The notes: generated by a model not told the origin, from the letters alone. A stretch of 51,020 bases of DNA from Bradyrhizobium iriomotense (GCF_030160715.1 NZ_BSOW01000054.1:1-51020), one strand, 5' to 3'; counted from the stretch's first letter, positions 15,602 to 24,990 are shown. Program-made: numbers and translations.

Positions 15602-15752
15602 GTCGTCCCGGCCTAGTGCGTAATTGCGCACGGGGGGCCGGGACCCATACCCCCAGGAAAAACTTGTGGCGCGAAGCTGGTAACGACGCGTCTTCGTAAA
15701 ACCCAATCCTGTGGCTGGGTCCCGGATCTGCGCTTCGCTTGTCCGGGACGAC
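15602..15752. repeat. Palindromic repeat, GTCGTCCCGG/GGGACGAC family (copy 2)
   Basis: Starts GTCGTCCCGGCC at 15602 and ends GTCCGGGACGAC at 15752. The middle holds GGGACCCATACCCCCAGGA and TCCTGTGGCTGGGTCCC. The segment CGGATCTGCGCTTCGCTTG near the right end is word-for-word the same as in the copy at 6262-6406 (6378-6396), so the two right ends share recent ancestry. It fills the gap between the HD gene and the phosphatase. Confidence 0.87.
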
Positions 15753-15835
15753 GAAGTGAATGATCGGGTGGAGCTGTGCGCTTTGCTTTGCTCAGCCGCG
15801 CGCGCTCGCTATAATCACCGACGAAAAGGTCAATC

Positions 15836-16342
15836 ATGATCCACGTCTGCTCGCTTGCCGCCCTTCCCGAAACCGTTCGTCTCACCGGCGCCAGCCATGT
15901 GCTGACCGTGATGGCCAATGTCGAGCAGGTGGTGCGGCCCGTATCGGTGCTGCCGGCCAATCATCTGAAAATCTCGATGGATGACATCACCGAGGAGATG
16001 GACGGCTTCGTCGCACCCTCGGAAGGACATATCAACCAGGTGCTGAACTTCGTCCGCGGCTGGGATCGCAGCGCGCCGCTGGTCGTGCATTGCTATGCCG
16101 GCATCAGCCGCTCCACCGCGAGCGCCTTTGCCGCCGCATGCCTGCTCAATCCGCATCGCGACGAGATCGAGATCGCGAAGAAGATCCGCGCGGCCTCCCC
16201 GATCGCCTCGCCCAACCGCCGCATCGTCGAGCTCGCCGATCGCGCGCTCCGCCGCGACGGCCGCATGTTGCGCGCGCTCGACGAGATGGGCCCCGGCGCG
16301 ATGATGGTGGAAGGCCGTCCGTTCGTGATCGAGCTCGAATGA
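15836..16342 (+). CDS. Tyrosine/dual-specificity phosphatase family protein
   Basis: A 168-aa Cys-based phosphatase. The P-loop HCYAGISRS holds Cys86 and Arg92 in CX5R form, preceded by VVH as in dual-specificity enzymes. A general-acid Asp is probably in SMDDITEEMDG (about 47-57). ATG 15836 has AAAGG upstream. It is 22 bases from the Nudix-like regulator gene, so the two are likely co-transcribed, but no functional link is known to me. Substrate unknown; proteins of this group are common as tyrosine phosphatase family proteins in Rhizobiales. Confidence 0.88.
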   Translation: MIHVCSLAALPETVRLTGASHVLTVMANVEQVVRPVSVLPANHLKISMDDITEEMDGFVAPSEGHINQVLNFVRGWDRSAPLVVHCYAGISRSTASAFAAACLLNPHRDEIEIAKKIRAASPIASPNRRIVELADRALRRDGRMLRALDEMGPGAMMVEGRPFVIELE

Positions 16343-16364
16343 CCTCGCAAAACCCGTTTCCCGG

Positions 16365-17333
16365 ATGAGCGACAAGCTGCTGACGCCGATCGAGATCGGC
16401 CTGACCGCCGCGATTGTCGCGATCGAGGCGCACGAGCCGCTGATCCTCACCGCGCGCGGCAGCGATGGCCCGGCGGGACTGCCCTTCGGCCCCTTCGATG
16501 CGCTGACGCATCGCACCTTCGAGATCGGCCTGCGCGCCTGGGTCGATGAACAGGCTGGCTTGCGGCTCGGCTATGTCGAGCAGCTCTATACTTTTGGCGA
16601 TCGTGGCCGGCATGCCGAGGCCGCCGATACCGGCGCCCATATGGTCTCGATCGGCTATCTCGCGCTGACGCGGGCCGCCGACAACGGCGTGCGCGCGGCA
16701 GGCGCGACGTTCGAGCCGTGGTATCGCTTCTTCCCCTGGGAGGACTGGCGCGAGCAGAGGCCTCAGATCATCGCCCGTGACATCATTCCGGCGCTGACCA
16801 AATGGGCCGACGAGGAGACGCCGGAGACGATCCGCGCGCTGCCGCGCAAGGATCGCGTGCGGCTCAATTTCGGCCTCGACGGCGCGGCCTGGGACGAGGA
16901 GCGCGTGCTCGATCGTTACGAGCTGCTCTACGAGGCCGGGCTGATCGAGGAGGCGCGGCGCGACGGCCGTCCTGCGGCATTAGCGCGCAAGGTGCTTCCC
17001 GCGCTCGGCCTCTCGATGCGATTCGACCACCGCCGAATTCTCGCCACAGGGATTGCAAGGCTGCGGGCAAAGCTGAAGTATCGTCCTGTCATCTTTGAAC
17101 TTTTGCCCGCCGAGTTCACACTCACGGAATTGCAGCATACGGTGGAGGCAATCTCCGGCCGGCACCTGCACAAGCAGAACTTCCGTCGTCTGGTGGAGAG
17201 CGAGGCCCTGGTCGAACCAACCGGGGTGATGTCGACACAGACGGGCGGGCGGCCGGCAGCGCTCTATCGCTTCCGCCGCGAAGTGCTCCAGGAGCGGCCG
17301 GCACCCGGCTTGCGCGTCCGCTCCCGGCGCTAG
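16365..17333 (+). CDS. nadQ: Nudix-like transcriptional regulator of NAD biosynthesis (NadQ/NrtR type)
   Basis: A 322-aa two-part protein. The N-terminal two-thirds has a Nudix-like fold with a degenerate box (RTFEIGLRAWVDEQAGLRLG near 47-66, lacking the REUXEEXGU glutamates), suggesting ligand binding without hydrolysis. The C-terminus is the winged helix typical of NrtR: FTLTELQHTVEA, NFRRLVES and a closing GRPAALYRFRR. Proteins like this are named NAD regulator in Alphaproteobacteria (NadQ); I rely on memory for that name. The nadA-nadB-nadC operon in the same window carries two matching palindromes (27504, 27632), the likely targets. No such palindrome is seen in front of its own gene. 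Confidence 0.78.
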   Translation: MSDKLLTPIEIGLTAAIVAIEAHEPLILTARGSDGPAGLPFGPFDALTHRTFEIGLRAWVDEQAGLRLGYVEQLYTFGDRGRHAEAADTGAHMVSIGYLALTRAADNGVRAAGATFEPWYRFFPWEDWREQRPQIIARDIIPALTKWADEETPETIRALPRKDRVRLNFGLDGAAWDEERVLDRYELLYEAGLIEEARRDGRPAALARKVLPALGLSMRFDHRRILATGIARLRAKLKYRPVIFELLPAEFTLTELQHTVEAISGRHLHKQNFRRLVESEALVEPTGVMSTQTGGRPAALYRFRREVLQERPAPGLRVRSRR

Positions 17334-17379
17334 GAGACTGTTACGCGATCGGCCTTCTCGCCGCTCGCCTGGAGGCCTT

Positions 17380-20076
17380 ATGTTCGACGCCCCGTTCGAC
17401 GTCTTTGCGGTGATGATCGCGATCGCCGCCTTCCTCATTGCATTGAAGGCTTCCAATCAGGCAACCGACCTGCGCCGGCGGCTGAGCGCGCTGGAAGCCA
17501 ACCTGCACACGCCGCGGCCGATCCAGCCACCGCCACTGACACCACAGCAGGAGATGGAGCAGACGCTTGCGCCTGCAACACCGACCGCAACCGAATCGCC
17601 TGCGCCTGACGCCGAGCTGGCGCCGCCGCTCGTCGCCGATCAGGCTGCACCCTCACCAATCGACCCGGACGCTGCGCCGCCGCCTCCGCTGCCGGCCGCG
17701 GGGCCGGGTCTCGAAGAGCGGCTCGGCACGCGCTGGGTGGTGTGGATCGGCGGCCTGGCACTCGCGCTCGGCGGCTTCTTCATGGTGCGCTATTCGATCG
17801 AGGCCGGCCTACTCGGCCCTGGCGTGCGCGTGTTCCTCGGCGGCCTGTTCGCGCTAGGGCTGCTTGGCGCCGGTGAATGGACGCGGCGCAAGGAGAGCAT
17901 CGCCGACATCCAGGCGCTGCCGATCGCCAACATCCCCGCAATCCTCACCGCCGCCGGCACGGCGGTGGCGTTTGCGACCGTCTATGCGGCCTACGCGCTC
18001 TACGATTTCCTCGCGCCTGCGACCGCCTTCGTGCTGCTGGGCCTCGTCGCGCTCGGCACGCTCGCGGCGGCGCTGCTGCACGGGCCGGCACTCGCCGGCC
18101 TCGGCGTGGTCGGCGCGTTCGTCACGCCGATCCTGGTCTCCTCGGGCAAGCCGGACTATTGGGCGCTCTACATTTACCTGGCGATCGTCAGCGCGGCGAG
18201 CTTTGGTCTCGCGCGCATCCGGCTGTGGCGCTGGCTCGCGGTCACCACCATCGTCTTTGCGCTGCTGTGGACCTTCCCGGGCCTCGACCTCGGCGCACAA
18301 CTCGCCGCGCCCCACGCCTTCCATGTGATCGCGGGTTTCGTGCTCGCGGCCCTGCTGGTGGTGTGCGGTTTCATGTTCGGTCCGACCATCGACGACGGAC
18401 AGATCGAACCGGTGTCCTCCGGCTCGCTCGCCGCCTATCTCTTCGGTGCGATGCTGATCGTGCTGTCGAGCGCGCATGCCGACCTCGCGCTGATCACGTT
18501 CACCCTGTTGATCGCGGGAACGCTGTTCGTCGCCTGGCGCGCGCCAGCGGCGACCGGCGCACTTGGCGCTGCGGCAGCGCTCGTCTTCATCGTGTTCGCC
18601 GAATGGGCTGTGCGCGCCAATCCCGACATGCTGGTGCTGCCCGGCGGTCCCCTGCCCGGCATCGGGCCGACCGCGACCGACAGCTCGGTGACGCTGCACC
18701 TGGTGATGGCCGCGATCTTCGCCGCGGGCTTTGGCGGCGCGGGCTTTCTCGCGCAGGGACGCTCGACCTCCGCGATCATTCCCGTGGTGTGGTCGGCCGC
18801 GGCGACCTTCACGCCGATTGCGCTTCTGGTCGCGCTCTACGCCCGCATCGCACATCTCGACCGCTCGATCCCGTTCGCAATCCTCGCGGTGCTGCTCGCC
18901 GCCGCCTTCGCGGCGGCGACCGAAGCGCTCTCCCGCCGCGAGAACCGGCCCGGCCTTGCAATATCGATTGCCCTGTTCGCAAGCGGCACGCTCGGCGCGC
19001 TGGCGCTGGCGCTGACCTTTGCGCTGGAGAAGGGCTGGCTCACGATCGCGCTGGCGCTGATGTCGCTCGGCACGGCCTGGATCTCGATCCAGCGGCCGAT
19101 CGCCTTCCTGCGCTGGCTCGCCGCGATCCTCGCCGCGATCGTCACCGCCCGCATCGTCTACGATCCGCGGATCGTTGGCGATGCCGTCGGCACGACGCCG
19201 ATCTTCAACTGGCTGCTCTGGGGCTACGGCGTGCCGGCGCTGTCGTTCTGGGCGGCGAGCCGCTTCCTGCACCGTCGCGGCGACGACGCGCCGCTGCGGA
19301 TGGTTGAAGCCGCCGCGATCCTGTTCACCGCGCTGCTCGCCTTCATGGAGATCCGTCACTTCGCGACCGGCAGCGACATGACGTCGCCGCCATCGCTACT
19401 CGAATTCGCGCTCCAGGCCTGCGTGACGCTCGCCATGGCGATCGGCCTCGAACGGCTAAGGCTGCGCAGCGGCAGTATCGTGCACAATATCGGCGCGATT
19501 GTGCTCACGGTGATTGCCGGCCTCATCAGCGTGTTCGGCCTCCTGATCCTGGAGAATCCGTGGCTGCTCACCAGCATCGATGTCGGCGGTCTCGTGTTCA
19601 ACCTGCTGCTGCTCGGCTACGCGCTGCCGGCAGTGCTCATGCTACTGCTGTCCTATGCGGTGGCCGGGCATCGCCCAACCGCCTACGCCAACACGATCGC
19701 CGGCGGCGCGCTGGTGTTCGCTCTCGCCTATGTGACGCTGGAGATCCGCCGTTTCTATCACGGGCCGGTCCTGCTCTACGGCGCGACGACGGGCGCCGAG
19801 CAATACACCTATTCGATCGGCTGGCTCGGTTTCGGCGTGGTGCTGCTCGGCGTCGGCCTTTTGGTCAATTCGGAGCGCGCGCGGCTCGCCTCCGCTCTCG
19901 TGATCGCGCTGACGATCCTGAAAGCCTTCGTCATCGACATGTCGACGCTGACCGGCGTGTGGCGCGCGCTGTCGTTCATGGGGCTCGGCATCGTGCTGGT
20001 CGCGATCGGCTGGCTCTACCAGCGGATTTTGTTCCGCCGGCAGATGCCGCCGCCCGCAACGCAGACGAGCGCATGA
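17380..20076 (+). CDS. DUF2339 large polytopic membrane protein
   Basis: An 898-aa protein. The N-terminal helix (DVFAVMIAIAAFLIALKA) is followed by a coil (TDLRRRLSALEANL) and a Pro/Ala-rich linker to about residue 110. EERLGTRWVVWIGGLALALGG then opens a body of some 20 or more membrane spans rich in Leu, Ala and Gly. This is the DUF2339 layout. Function unknown; members have been noted around cell-envelope genes. ATG 17380 is preceded by GGAGGC 9-14 bases away. It stands alone between the regulator and the convergent chemoreceptor gene, whose stop is 3 bases away. Confidence 0.9.
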   Translation: MFDAPFDVFAVMIAIAAFLIALKASNQATDLRRRLSALEANLHTPRPIQPPPLTPQQEMEQTLAPATPTATESPAPDAELAPPLVADQAAPSPIDPDAAPPPPLPAAGPGLEERLGTRWVVWIGGLALALGGFFMVRYSIEAGLLGPGVRVFLGGLFALGLLGAGEWTRRKESIADIQALPIANIPAILTAAGTAVAFATVYAAYALYDFLAPATAFVLLGLVALGTLAAALLHGPALAGLGVVGAFVTPILVSSGKPDYWALYIYLAIVSAASFGLARIRLWRWLAVTTIVFALLWTFPGLDLGAQLAAPHAFHVIAGFVLAALLVVCGFMFGPTIDDGQIEPVSSGSLAAYLFGAMLIVLSSAHADLALITFTLLIAGTLFVAWRAPAATGALGAAAALVFIVFAEWAVRANPDMLVLPGGPLPGIGPTATDSSVTLHLVMAAIFAAGFGGAGFLAQGRSTSAIIPVVWSAAATFTPIALLVALYARIAHLDRSIPFAILAVLLAAAFAAATEALSRRENRPGLAISIALFASGTLGALALALTFALEKGWLTIALALMSLGTAWISIQRPIAFLRWLAAILAAIVTARIVYDPRIVGDAVGTTPIFNWLLWGYGVPALSFWAASRFLHRRGDDAPLRMVEAAAILFTALLAFMEIRHFATGSDMTSPPSLLEFALQACVTLAMAIGLERLRLRSGSIVHNIGAIVLTVIAGLISVFGLLILENPWLLTSIDVGGLVFNLLLLGYALPAVLMLLLSYAVAGHRPTAYANTIAGGALVFALAYVTLEIRRFYHGPVLLYGATTGAEQYTYSIGWLGFGVVLLGVGLLVNSERARLASALVIALTILKAFVIDMSTLTGVWRALSFMGLGIVLVAIGWLYQRILFRRQMPPPATQTSA

Positions 20077-20079
20077 GGA

Positions 20080-21768
20080 TCAGGCCGCGCGAACCGACTC
20101 CAGAAACTGAGCGACCTCGACCTTGAGGCGTGTGCTGTCGCTCGCAAGCGACTTCGCGGCCGAGAGCACCTCGGTCGAGGCCGAGCCGGTCTCGATCGCT
20201 CCTCGCTGCACGTCGGTGATGTTGGAGGAGACCTCCTGCGTGCCAACCGAGGCCTGCTGCACGTTGCGCGAAATCTCCTGCGTGGCGGCGCCCTGCTCCT
20301 CGACGGCCGCGGCGATCGCCGACGACACCTCGGACAGCCGCTCGATGGTGCCGGCGATCTCCTTGATGGCGCCGACGGACTCCTGCGTCGCCGTCTGGAT
20401 GCCCGAAACCTGGAGCCCGATCTCCCCGGTCGCCTTCGCGGTCTGTTCGGCGAGCGCCTTGACCTCGGACGCCACGACGGCAAAGCCACGGCCCGCTTCG
20501 CCGGCACGCGCGGCTTCGATCGTCGCGTTCAGCGCGAGCAGGTTGGTCTGTCCCGCGATCGTGTTGATGAGCTCGACGACGTCGCCGATGCGCGCGGCCG
20601 CCTGCGATAGCGCGTTGACGCGCTCGTTGGTGCGCGCCGCCTGGTCGACGGCCTCCGCCGCCATCCGCGCCGATTCCTGCACCTGCCGGCTGATCTCGGT
20701 GATCGACGACGACAGCTCTTCGGAGGCCGATGCGACGGACTGGACGTTGGTCGACGCTTCCTCGGACGCCGCCGCAACCACGGTCGCGAGCTCCTGGCCG
20801 CGCTGCGCGGTGCCACTCAACGTGCTCGCGGACGCCTCGAGCTCGGTCGAGGCCGACGACACGGTCTCGACGATCTCGCCGATCATGGCCTCGAAATTCC
20901 GCGTGATGCCGTCGACGCGGCGAGCCCGATCGATCTTGGCTTCGGCGTCGCGCGCCGCCGCGTCGTCGGCCGCCTTCTTGGCGATCAGCGCGTCCTTGAA
21001 GATCTGGAGCGCATCGGCCATCGATCCGATCTCGGTCCGCTCGCCGCGATGCGGGACTTCGGCCGAAAGCTCGCCATTGCCGAGCGCCTGCATCGGCCGG
21101 ATGATCGAGGCGATGCCGCGCGAGACGTCCTGCACCAGGAAATAGGCGGCGCCCGCCGCGATCAGCACCGACGTCACGATGATGCCGACCAGAATGCGGA
21201 AGGCGGCGGTGTAGCTGTCCGCGGCTTTCCTTGTTTCCGCTTCGGCACCCTTGTTGTTGAGCTCGATGTCCTGCAGAAGAAGCGGATCGGCGGCCTGTGC
21301 CATCTTGGCGACCTTGGTCTGCAACAGCGCGTTGGCGTCGGCCGGGAAGCCGCCGATGCCCTTGCGCGACAGCTGCATGACCTCCTGCACGCCGTTGAGA
21401 TACTCGGCCCAGGCCTTGCTCCACTGGTCATAAAGGGCGCGCTCTTCAGGTGAGGTGATCAGGGGCTCGTAGCTCATCCGCGTCGTCTCGATGCGCTCGC
21501 GCAGCGAGGCCATCCGCTTCTCGGCGGCGCCCTTGCCCTCGGCGGTGTCCTGCATCAGGTGCAGGCGCAGTGCGACCCGCAGCTCGTTGATGTCGGCGCG
21601 CTGTGATCCGAGCGCGCGAACGCTGGGCAGCCAGCTCCCGGAAATCTCGATCGTATGCGCGTTGATGGTCTGCATGGTGCTGATCGCCATGATGCCAACA
21701 CCCGCGAGCGCGAGCACCAGAGCGCTCAACACAGTCAAGATCTTCAATCGGATCGACAATTTCGACAT
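20080..21768 (-). CDS. Methyl-accepting chemotaxis protein (4HB sensor, HAMP)
   Basis: A 562-aa transmembrane chemoreceptor. TM1 is LTVLSALVLALAGVGIMAI (about 12-30). A periplasmic four-helix-bundle sensor follows (30-190, containing ADINELRVALRLHLM), then TM2 ILVGIIVTSVLIAAGAAYFL, HAMP, and a signalling domain whose hairpin tip is VVELINTIAGQTNLLALNAT with EAARAGEAGRGFAVVASEVK. It ends SVRAA, with no CheR-tethering pentapeptide. ATG 21768 has AGGA 8 bases upstream. It is the second of two tandem receptors with nearly the same signalling domain but unrelated sensor regions. Ligand unknown. Confidence 0.95.
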   Translation of the reverse strand: MSKLSIRLKILTVLSALVLALAGVGIMAISTMQTINAHTIEISGSWLPSVRALGSQRADINELRVALRLHLMQDTAEGKGAAEKRMASLRERIETTRMSYEPLITSPEERALYDQWSKAWAEYLNGVQEVMQLSRKGIGGFPADANALLQTKVAKMAQAADPLLLQDIELNNKGAEAETRKAADSYTAAFRILVGIIVTSVLIAAGAAYFLVQDVSRGIASIIRPMQALGNGELSAEVPHRGERTEIGSMADALQIFKDALIAKKAADDAAARDAEAKIDRARRVDGITRNFEAMIGEIVETVSSASTELEASASTLSGTAQRGQELATVVAAASEEASTNVQSVASASEELSSSITEISRQVQESARMAAEAVDQAARTNERVNALSQAAARIGDVVELINTIAGQTNLLALNATIEAARAGEAGRGFAVVASEVKALAEQTAKATGEIGLQVSGIQTATQESVGAIKEIAGTIERLSEVSSAIAAAVEEQGAATQEISRNVQQASVGTQEVSSNITDVQRGAIETGSASTEVLSAAKSLASDSTRLKVEVAQFLESVRAA

Positions 21769-22157
21769 CGCAGTAATCCTGGCAGATGGACGTTAGATGC
21801 AGTTGCTGCCGCCGCGATCGACAGAACAGACGATCGGACGGTGCTCAGTTCAACAATGCTGGCTGGTTCTCTTTGGGTCGAAGATGGGCCCCGAGTTCCA
21901 AGCCGCGGTTAATTCGGTACTCCGTACTAGTACGCATCGACGAACGATCGCTGCTCAGCGCACTCACAATGATAGGTTGCAGAACAACCAACGTGAGGCT
22001 TGTGACGGAGATCATGCCTGCGAGGCTTTTCGGGAAAGTTAACCCTGCGAGCCATTCCTTGCGGCAGTGCGCCAAGAACGCACGCAGCCGCCGCGCTGGC
22101 GCGCGCGGCGGTTGCAAACGGGATCAAGACTCGGAATTCGAAGGGTACGACGGACCT
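21769..22157. other. 389-base gap between the two chemoreceptor genes
   Basis: No credible gene. It holds the promoter region of the receptor at 20080-21768, a perfect 12-base palindrome CGTACTAGTACG (21923-21934), and a GC-rich hairpin CCGCCGCGC/GCGCGGCGG (22088-22096 and 22103-22111). The hairpin lies just past the stop of the other receptor; it has no U-run, so if it ends transcription it does so weakly. Confidence 0.55.
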
Positions 22158-23891
22158 TCAGGCCGCGCGCACGGTGTCGAGGAATCTTCCGACTTCGAGC
22201 TTGAGGCGGTTGCTGTCGCCGGCGAGCGACTGCGCGGCGGCCAGCACCTGCGTAGAGGCCGACCCGGTCTCCCCTGCTCCGCGCTGCACGTCGGTGATGT
22301 TGGACGACACCTGATGCGTGCCCTGCGCCGCCTGCTGCACGTTGCGGGAGATTTCCTGCGTCGCCGCGCCCTGCTCTTCCACCGCGGCCGCAATGGTCGA
22401 GGAGATCTCCGACAGCTTTTCGATGGTGTCGCTGATGTCCCTGATGGCGCTGACCGACTCCTGCGTCGCCGTCTGGATGCCGGAGATCTGCTGGCCGATC
22501 TCGCCGGTCGCCTTCGCAGTCTGCTCGGCCAGCGCCTTGACCTCGGAGGCCACCACGGCGAAGCCGCGACCGGCTTCTCCAGCGCGTGCCGCCTCGATGG
22601 TGGCGTTGAGCGCGAGCAAATTGGTCTGGCCTGCGATGGTGTTGATCAGCTCGACCACGTCGCCGATGCGGGTGGCCGCCTTGGACAATTCGCTGACGCG
22701 CTCGGTCGTGGTGCGCGCCTGGCCGACCGCCTCATTGGCAACGCGCGCGGACTGCTGCACCTGCCGGCTGATCTCGGTGATCGAGGAGGACAGCTCCTCC
22801 GTTGCTGAGGCCACCGACTGCACGTTGGTGGAGGCTTCCTCAGAGGCCGCAGCGACCATCGTGGTCAACTCCTGCGCGCGTTCTGCAGTGGAGGTGAGTG
22901 TCGAGGCCGATGCCTCGAGCTCGGTGGCAGCGGAGGACACGGTGTCGACGATCTCGCCGACGGCGGATTCGAAGCTGCTCGCGAGCTTGTGCATCTCGGC
23001 CTTGCGCTGCGCGGCGGCGATCTGGTCCTGCCTGGTCTTCGCCTCGGCCTCCTCGCGCGCCTTCTGCTCGGATACGATCTTGAACTTCTCGACGGCCGCG
23101 GCGACGCCGCCAACCTCGTCCTTGCGGCCGAGCCCGGGCAGCACCACGGAGAAATCGCCACCGGCGAGCTTGTCCATGGCTACCGTCAACACGCGGATCG
23201 GCCGCGCAATGGTCAGGAAAGACATCAGCCAGGAGCCGATCAGGACGAGCATCGCGAACGCTCCGACCATCATGCCGACACGTTCGCTGGAAGCCATCTC
23301 CTGCACGGAGCCGGCGATCTCCTGCTCGCTCCTGTGCCTGGCGAAATCGGCAATCTGGCCGGTGACCTCGTCCATCTGACCGGCCATCGGCAGCGTGACC
23401 TCGCGGGTGAGGCGCGCGCCCTCTTCGACGAGCTTGGCAAGGCGGGCAGCGTCCGTGCCAGTTGCAGCGATGGCCTCGCCGCGGATCGCCGCGATCTGCT
23501 GGGCCCCCCTGACATAATCGCCGGACAGGCTCTTGAGCTTCTCCATCCGCGCCTGGTTTTCCCGCGATTGCGACAGCCTGAGCATCGTATCGGCGATGTT
23601 GATCAGCGACCTCGCGCGTTCGACGAGAGCATCGTTCGCCTTTTGCAGCTCGCCTGCGTTGTTGGCGAGCCGGATATCCCGGACGCTGAGCTGCATGCTG
23701 CGCACCCAGAGCCTGGCTTCGACGGCATCACGCGTCAGCTCCAGCTGCACGATTGCGGCCTGGTTGGAATGACGGACATTGCCATTGCCAACGAGCTGGC
23801 TCGCGATCATGGCGCCGACCAAAAGAATACCGAACGCCGACGTCACCGCCAGCTTGGTACCGATCCGCAAATTCTGGACAAGGCTCAGCAT
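22158..23891 (-). CDS. Methyl-accepting chemotaxis protein (long periplasmic sensor, HAMP)
   Basis: A 577-aa chemoreceptor. TM1 is LAVTSAFGILLVGAMIA. The sensor of about 160 residues is predicted all-helical (LELTRDAVEARLWVRSMQL) and resembles helical-bundle modules. TM2 is VGAFAMLVLIGSWLMSFLTI, followed by HAMP (ARPIRVLTVAMDKLAGGDF). The signalling domain shares almost every residue of the hairpin tip with the downstream paralogue and ends FLDTVRAA. ATG 23891 is chosen, with GGGGA upstream; the frame extends 10 codons further. It probably arose by duplication followed by sensor replacement. Ligand unknown. Confidence 0.95.
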   Translation of the reverse strand: MLSLVQNLRIGTKLAVTSAFGILLVGAMIASQLVGNGNVRHSNQAAIVQLELTRDAVEARLWVRSMQLSVRDIRLANNAGELQKANDALVERARSLINIADTMLRLSQSRENQARMEKLKSLSGDYVRGAQQIAAIRGEAIAATGTDAARLAKLVEEGARLTREVTLPMAGQMDEVTGQIADFARHRSEQEIAGSVQEMASSERVGMMVGAFAMLVLIGSWLMSFLTIARPIRVLTVAMDKLAGGDFSVVLPGLGRKDEVGGVAAAVEKFKIVSEQKAREEAEAKTRQDQIAAAQRKAEMHKLASSFESAVGEIVDTVSSAATELEASASTLTSTAERAQELTTMVAAASEEASTNVQSVASATEELSSSITEISRQVQQSARVANEAVGQARTTTERVSELSKAATRIGDVVELINTIAGQTNLLALNATIEAARAGEAGRGFAVVASEVKALAEQTAKATGEIGQQISGIQTATQESVSAIRDISDTIEKLSEISSTIAAAVEEQGAATQEISRNVQQAAQGTHQVSSNITDVQRGAGETGSASTQVLAAAQSLAGDSNRLKLEVGRFLDTVRAA

Positions 23892-24100
23892 GGGCACGTT
23901 TCCCCGGATAGGCGCGGCCAAGTCATTGTCGGCCGCTCTCGGCGTTGATCGCCTTCGCTCAAAAACTGAGCGCCTGTCATTCCAATTTGGTTAACAACGC
24001 ACTCCGGCAAACTACGGAATTTGACCGAGAACTCCTTGAAAACAGGCACGGAACGCGCGTTTAACAAGTTAATCACACGCGGCGGTAGGCTGCCCGGATT

Positions 24101-24310
24101 TTAGCCAGTGCAGCCGCGTGCCTTCGGGGCCTCACCGGCCAGGCTGATGCGAAACACGAGCTGCTTGCTCTCGTCGAGAAGATCCATGTGCCATTGCGCG
24201 TTGGGCCTGAGGCTGCGCGATGCCGCCGCATGAAAACCGCCGCCCGTATGACTACGGCGCGGCGGCGAAGACAGTTCGTCAGGTCTGACCGATAGCGGCG
24301 CAGAAAGCAC
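24101..24310 (-). pseudogene. Possible small gene or gene remnant
   Basis: The 439-base gap 23892-24330 has one stretch that reads like protein. From GTG 24310 to TAA 24101 (69 aa) the second half, WHMDLLDESKQLVFRISLAG, has good codon bias and a strand-turn-strand look, similar to the tails of small Rhizobiales DUF6894-type proteins. The first half is Arg/Ser/Pro-rich and not convincing, and no ribosome site precedes the GTG. It begins 20 bases after the upstream gene's stop. It could be a decayed gene's 3' end or chance. Confidence 0.25.
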
Positions 24311-24330
24311 ATGCGCCGGGCCGGCAAGGC

Positions 24331-24930
24331 TCAGTCGGTCGAGCGGCGCAACTCGAGCGGGCCTTCGTTCTTCGGCGCTTCGGGCTTTGCTTGCGACTTC
24401 ACCGGCTCGATGCGGCCGGTCTCGACGCGCGGCGTCTCGACACGCGCGGCAACTTCGGTTGCAGACGCACTGACGGAGCCGGTCGCTTGTGGTGCGCGCA
24501 GCGAGCGCGGCCGCGCCGACGCGCGCGCCATCAGCATCTGATTGCCACCCTGGTGGTGGAAATCGCAATAGGCAAAGCTCATACCCGAGACCGAGCCGCG
24601 GAAGCTGCGGTCATCGGTCTTTTCCAGGTTGAAGCATGGTTCGAACGGAATCCCCTTGATCGAGGCGCAGACGTTCTGGCCGCGGATCTGGAGCGTGTTG
24701 CCCGGCAGACGAAGGTGGCGAACGGGACCGGCGCCCGAGAACTGCACTGCGCCTGCAGCACCGAGATCATCGAGGATGCGGCCTGCACCGCGGGTCCCAT
24801 CGAAACAGGTGAAGGCGAACACCTTGCCCGCCACGAACCGGCGCGCCTCGTCCGCGTTCATACTTCCTGCAATGGCCGGGGCGACCGTTGCCGCAGCCGT
24901 GACAGCCCCCAACACAATACGCGCAAGCAT
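24331..24930 (-). CDS. Secreted protein of unknown function
   Basis: A 199-aa protein with a Sec signal peptide (ARIVLGAVTAAATVAPAIAG, cleavage near AIA-GS). The globular part (about 22-135) contains VFAFTCFDGTRGAGRI, NVCASIKGIPFEPCFNL and FAYCDFHHQG, giving four cysteines that could form two disulfides. A low-complexity tail rich in Ala, Glu, Pro and Ser follows. I do not recognise a named domain. ATG 24930 is used; no strong ribosome site is evident. It is flanked by the unrelated AcuI gene and a chemoreceptor. Confidence 0.78.
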   Translation of the reverse strand: MLARIVLGAVTAAATVAPAIAGSMNADEARRFVAGKVFAFTCFDGTRGAGRILDDLGAAGAVQFSGAGPVRHLRLPGNTLQIRGQNVCASIKGIPFEPCFNLEKTDDRSFRGSVSGMSFAYCDFHHQGGNQMLMARASARPRSLRAPQATGSVSASATEVAARVETPRVETGRIEPVKSQAKPEAPKNEGPLELRRSTD

Positions 24931-24990
24931 GCTCTTACTCCGACAACCCCAGTAGCGGGCAAGCCTGATCTCTTTACCCGCTGCTTACCA

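Noticed and set aside
17854..19359. 501-codon minus-strand frame opposite the DUF2339 gene
   Set aside because: Composition is Arg/Glu/Gly/His-rich, typical of antisense frames; the membrane protein on the plus strand is well supported.
22088..22111. Rho-independent terminator after the upstream chemoreceptor
   Set aside because: The hairpin is good (9 bp) but no U-run follows on the minus strand, so it was noted only as part of the gap.
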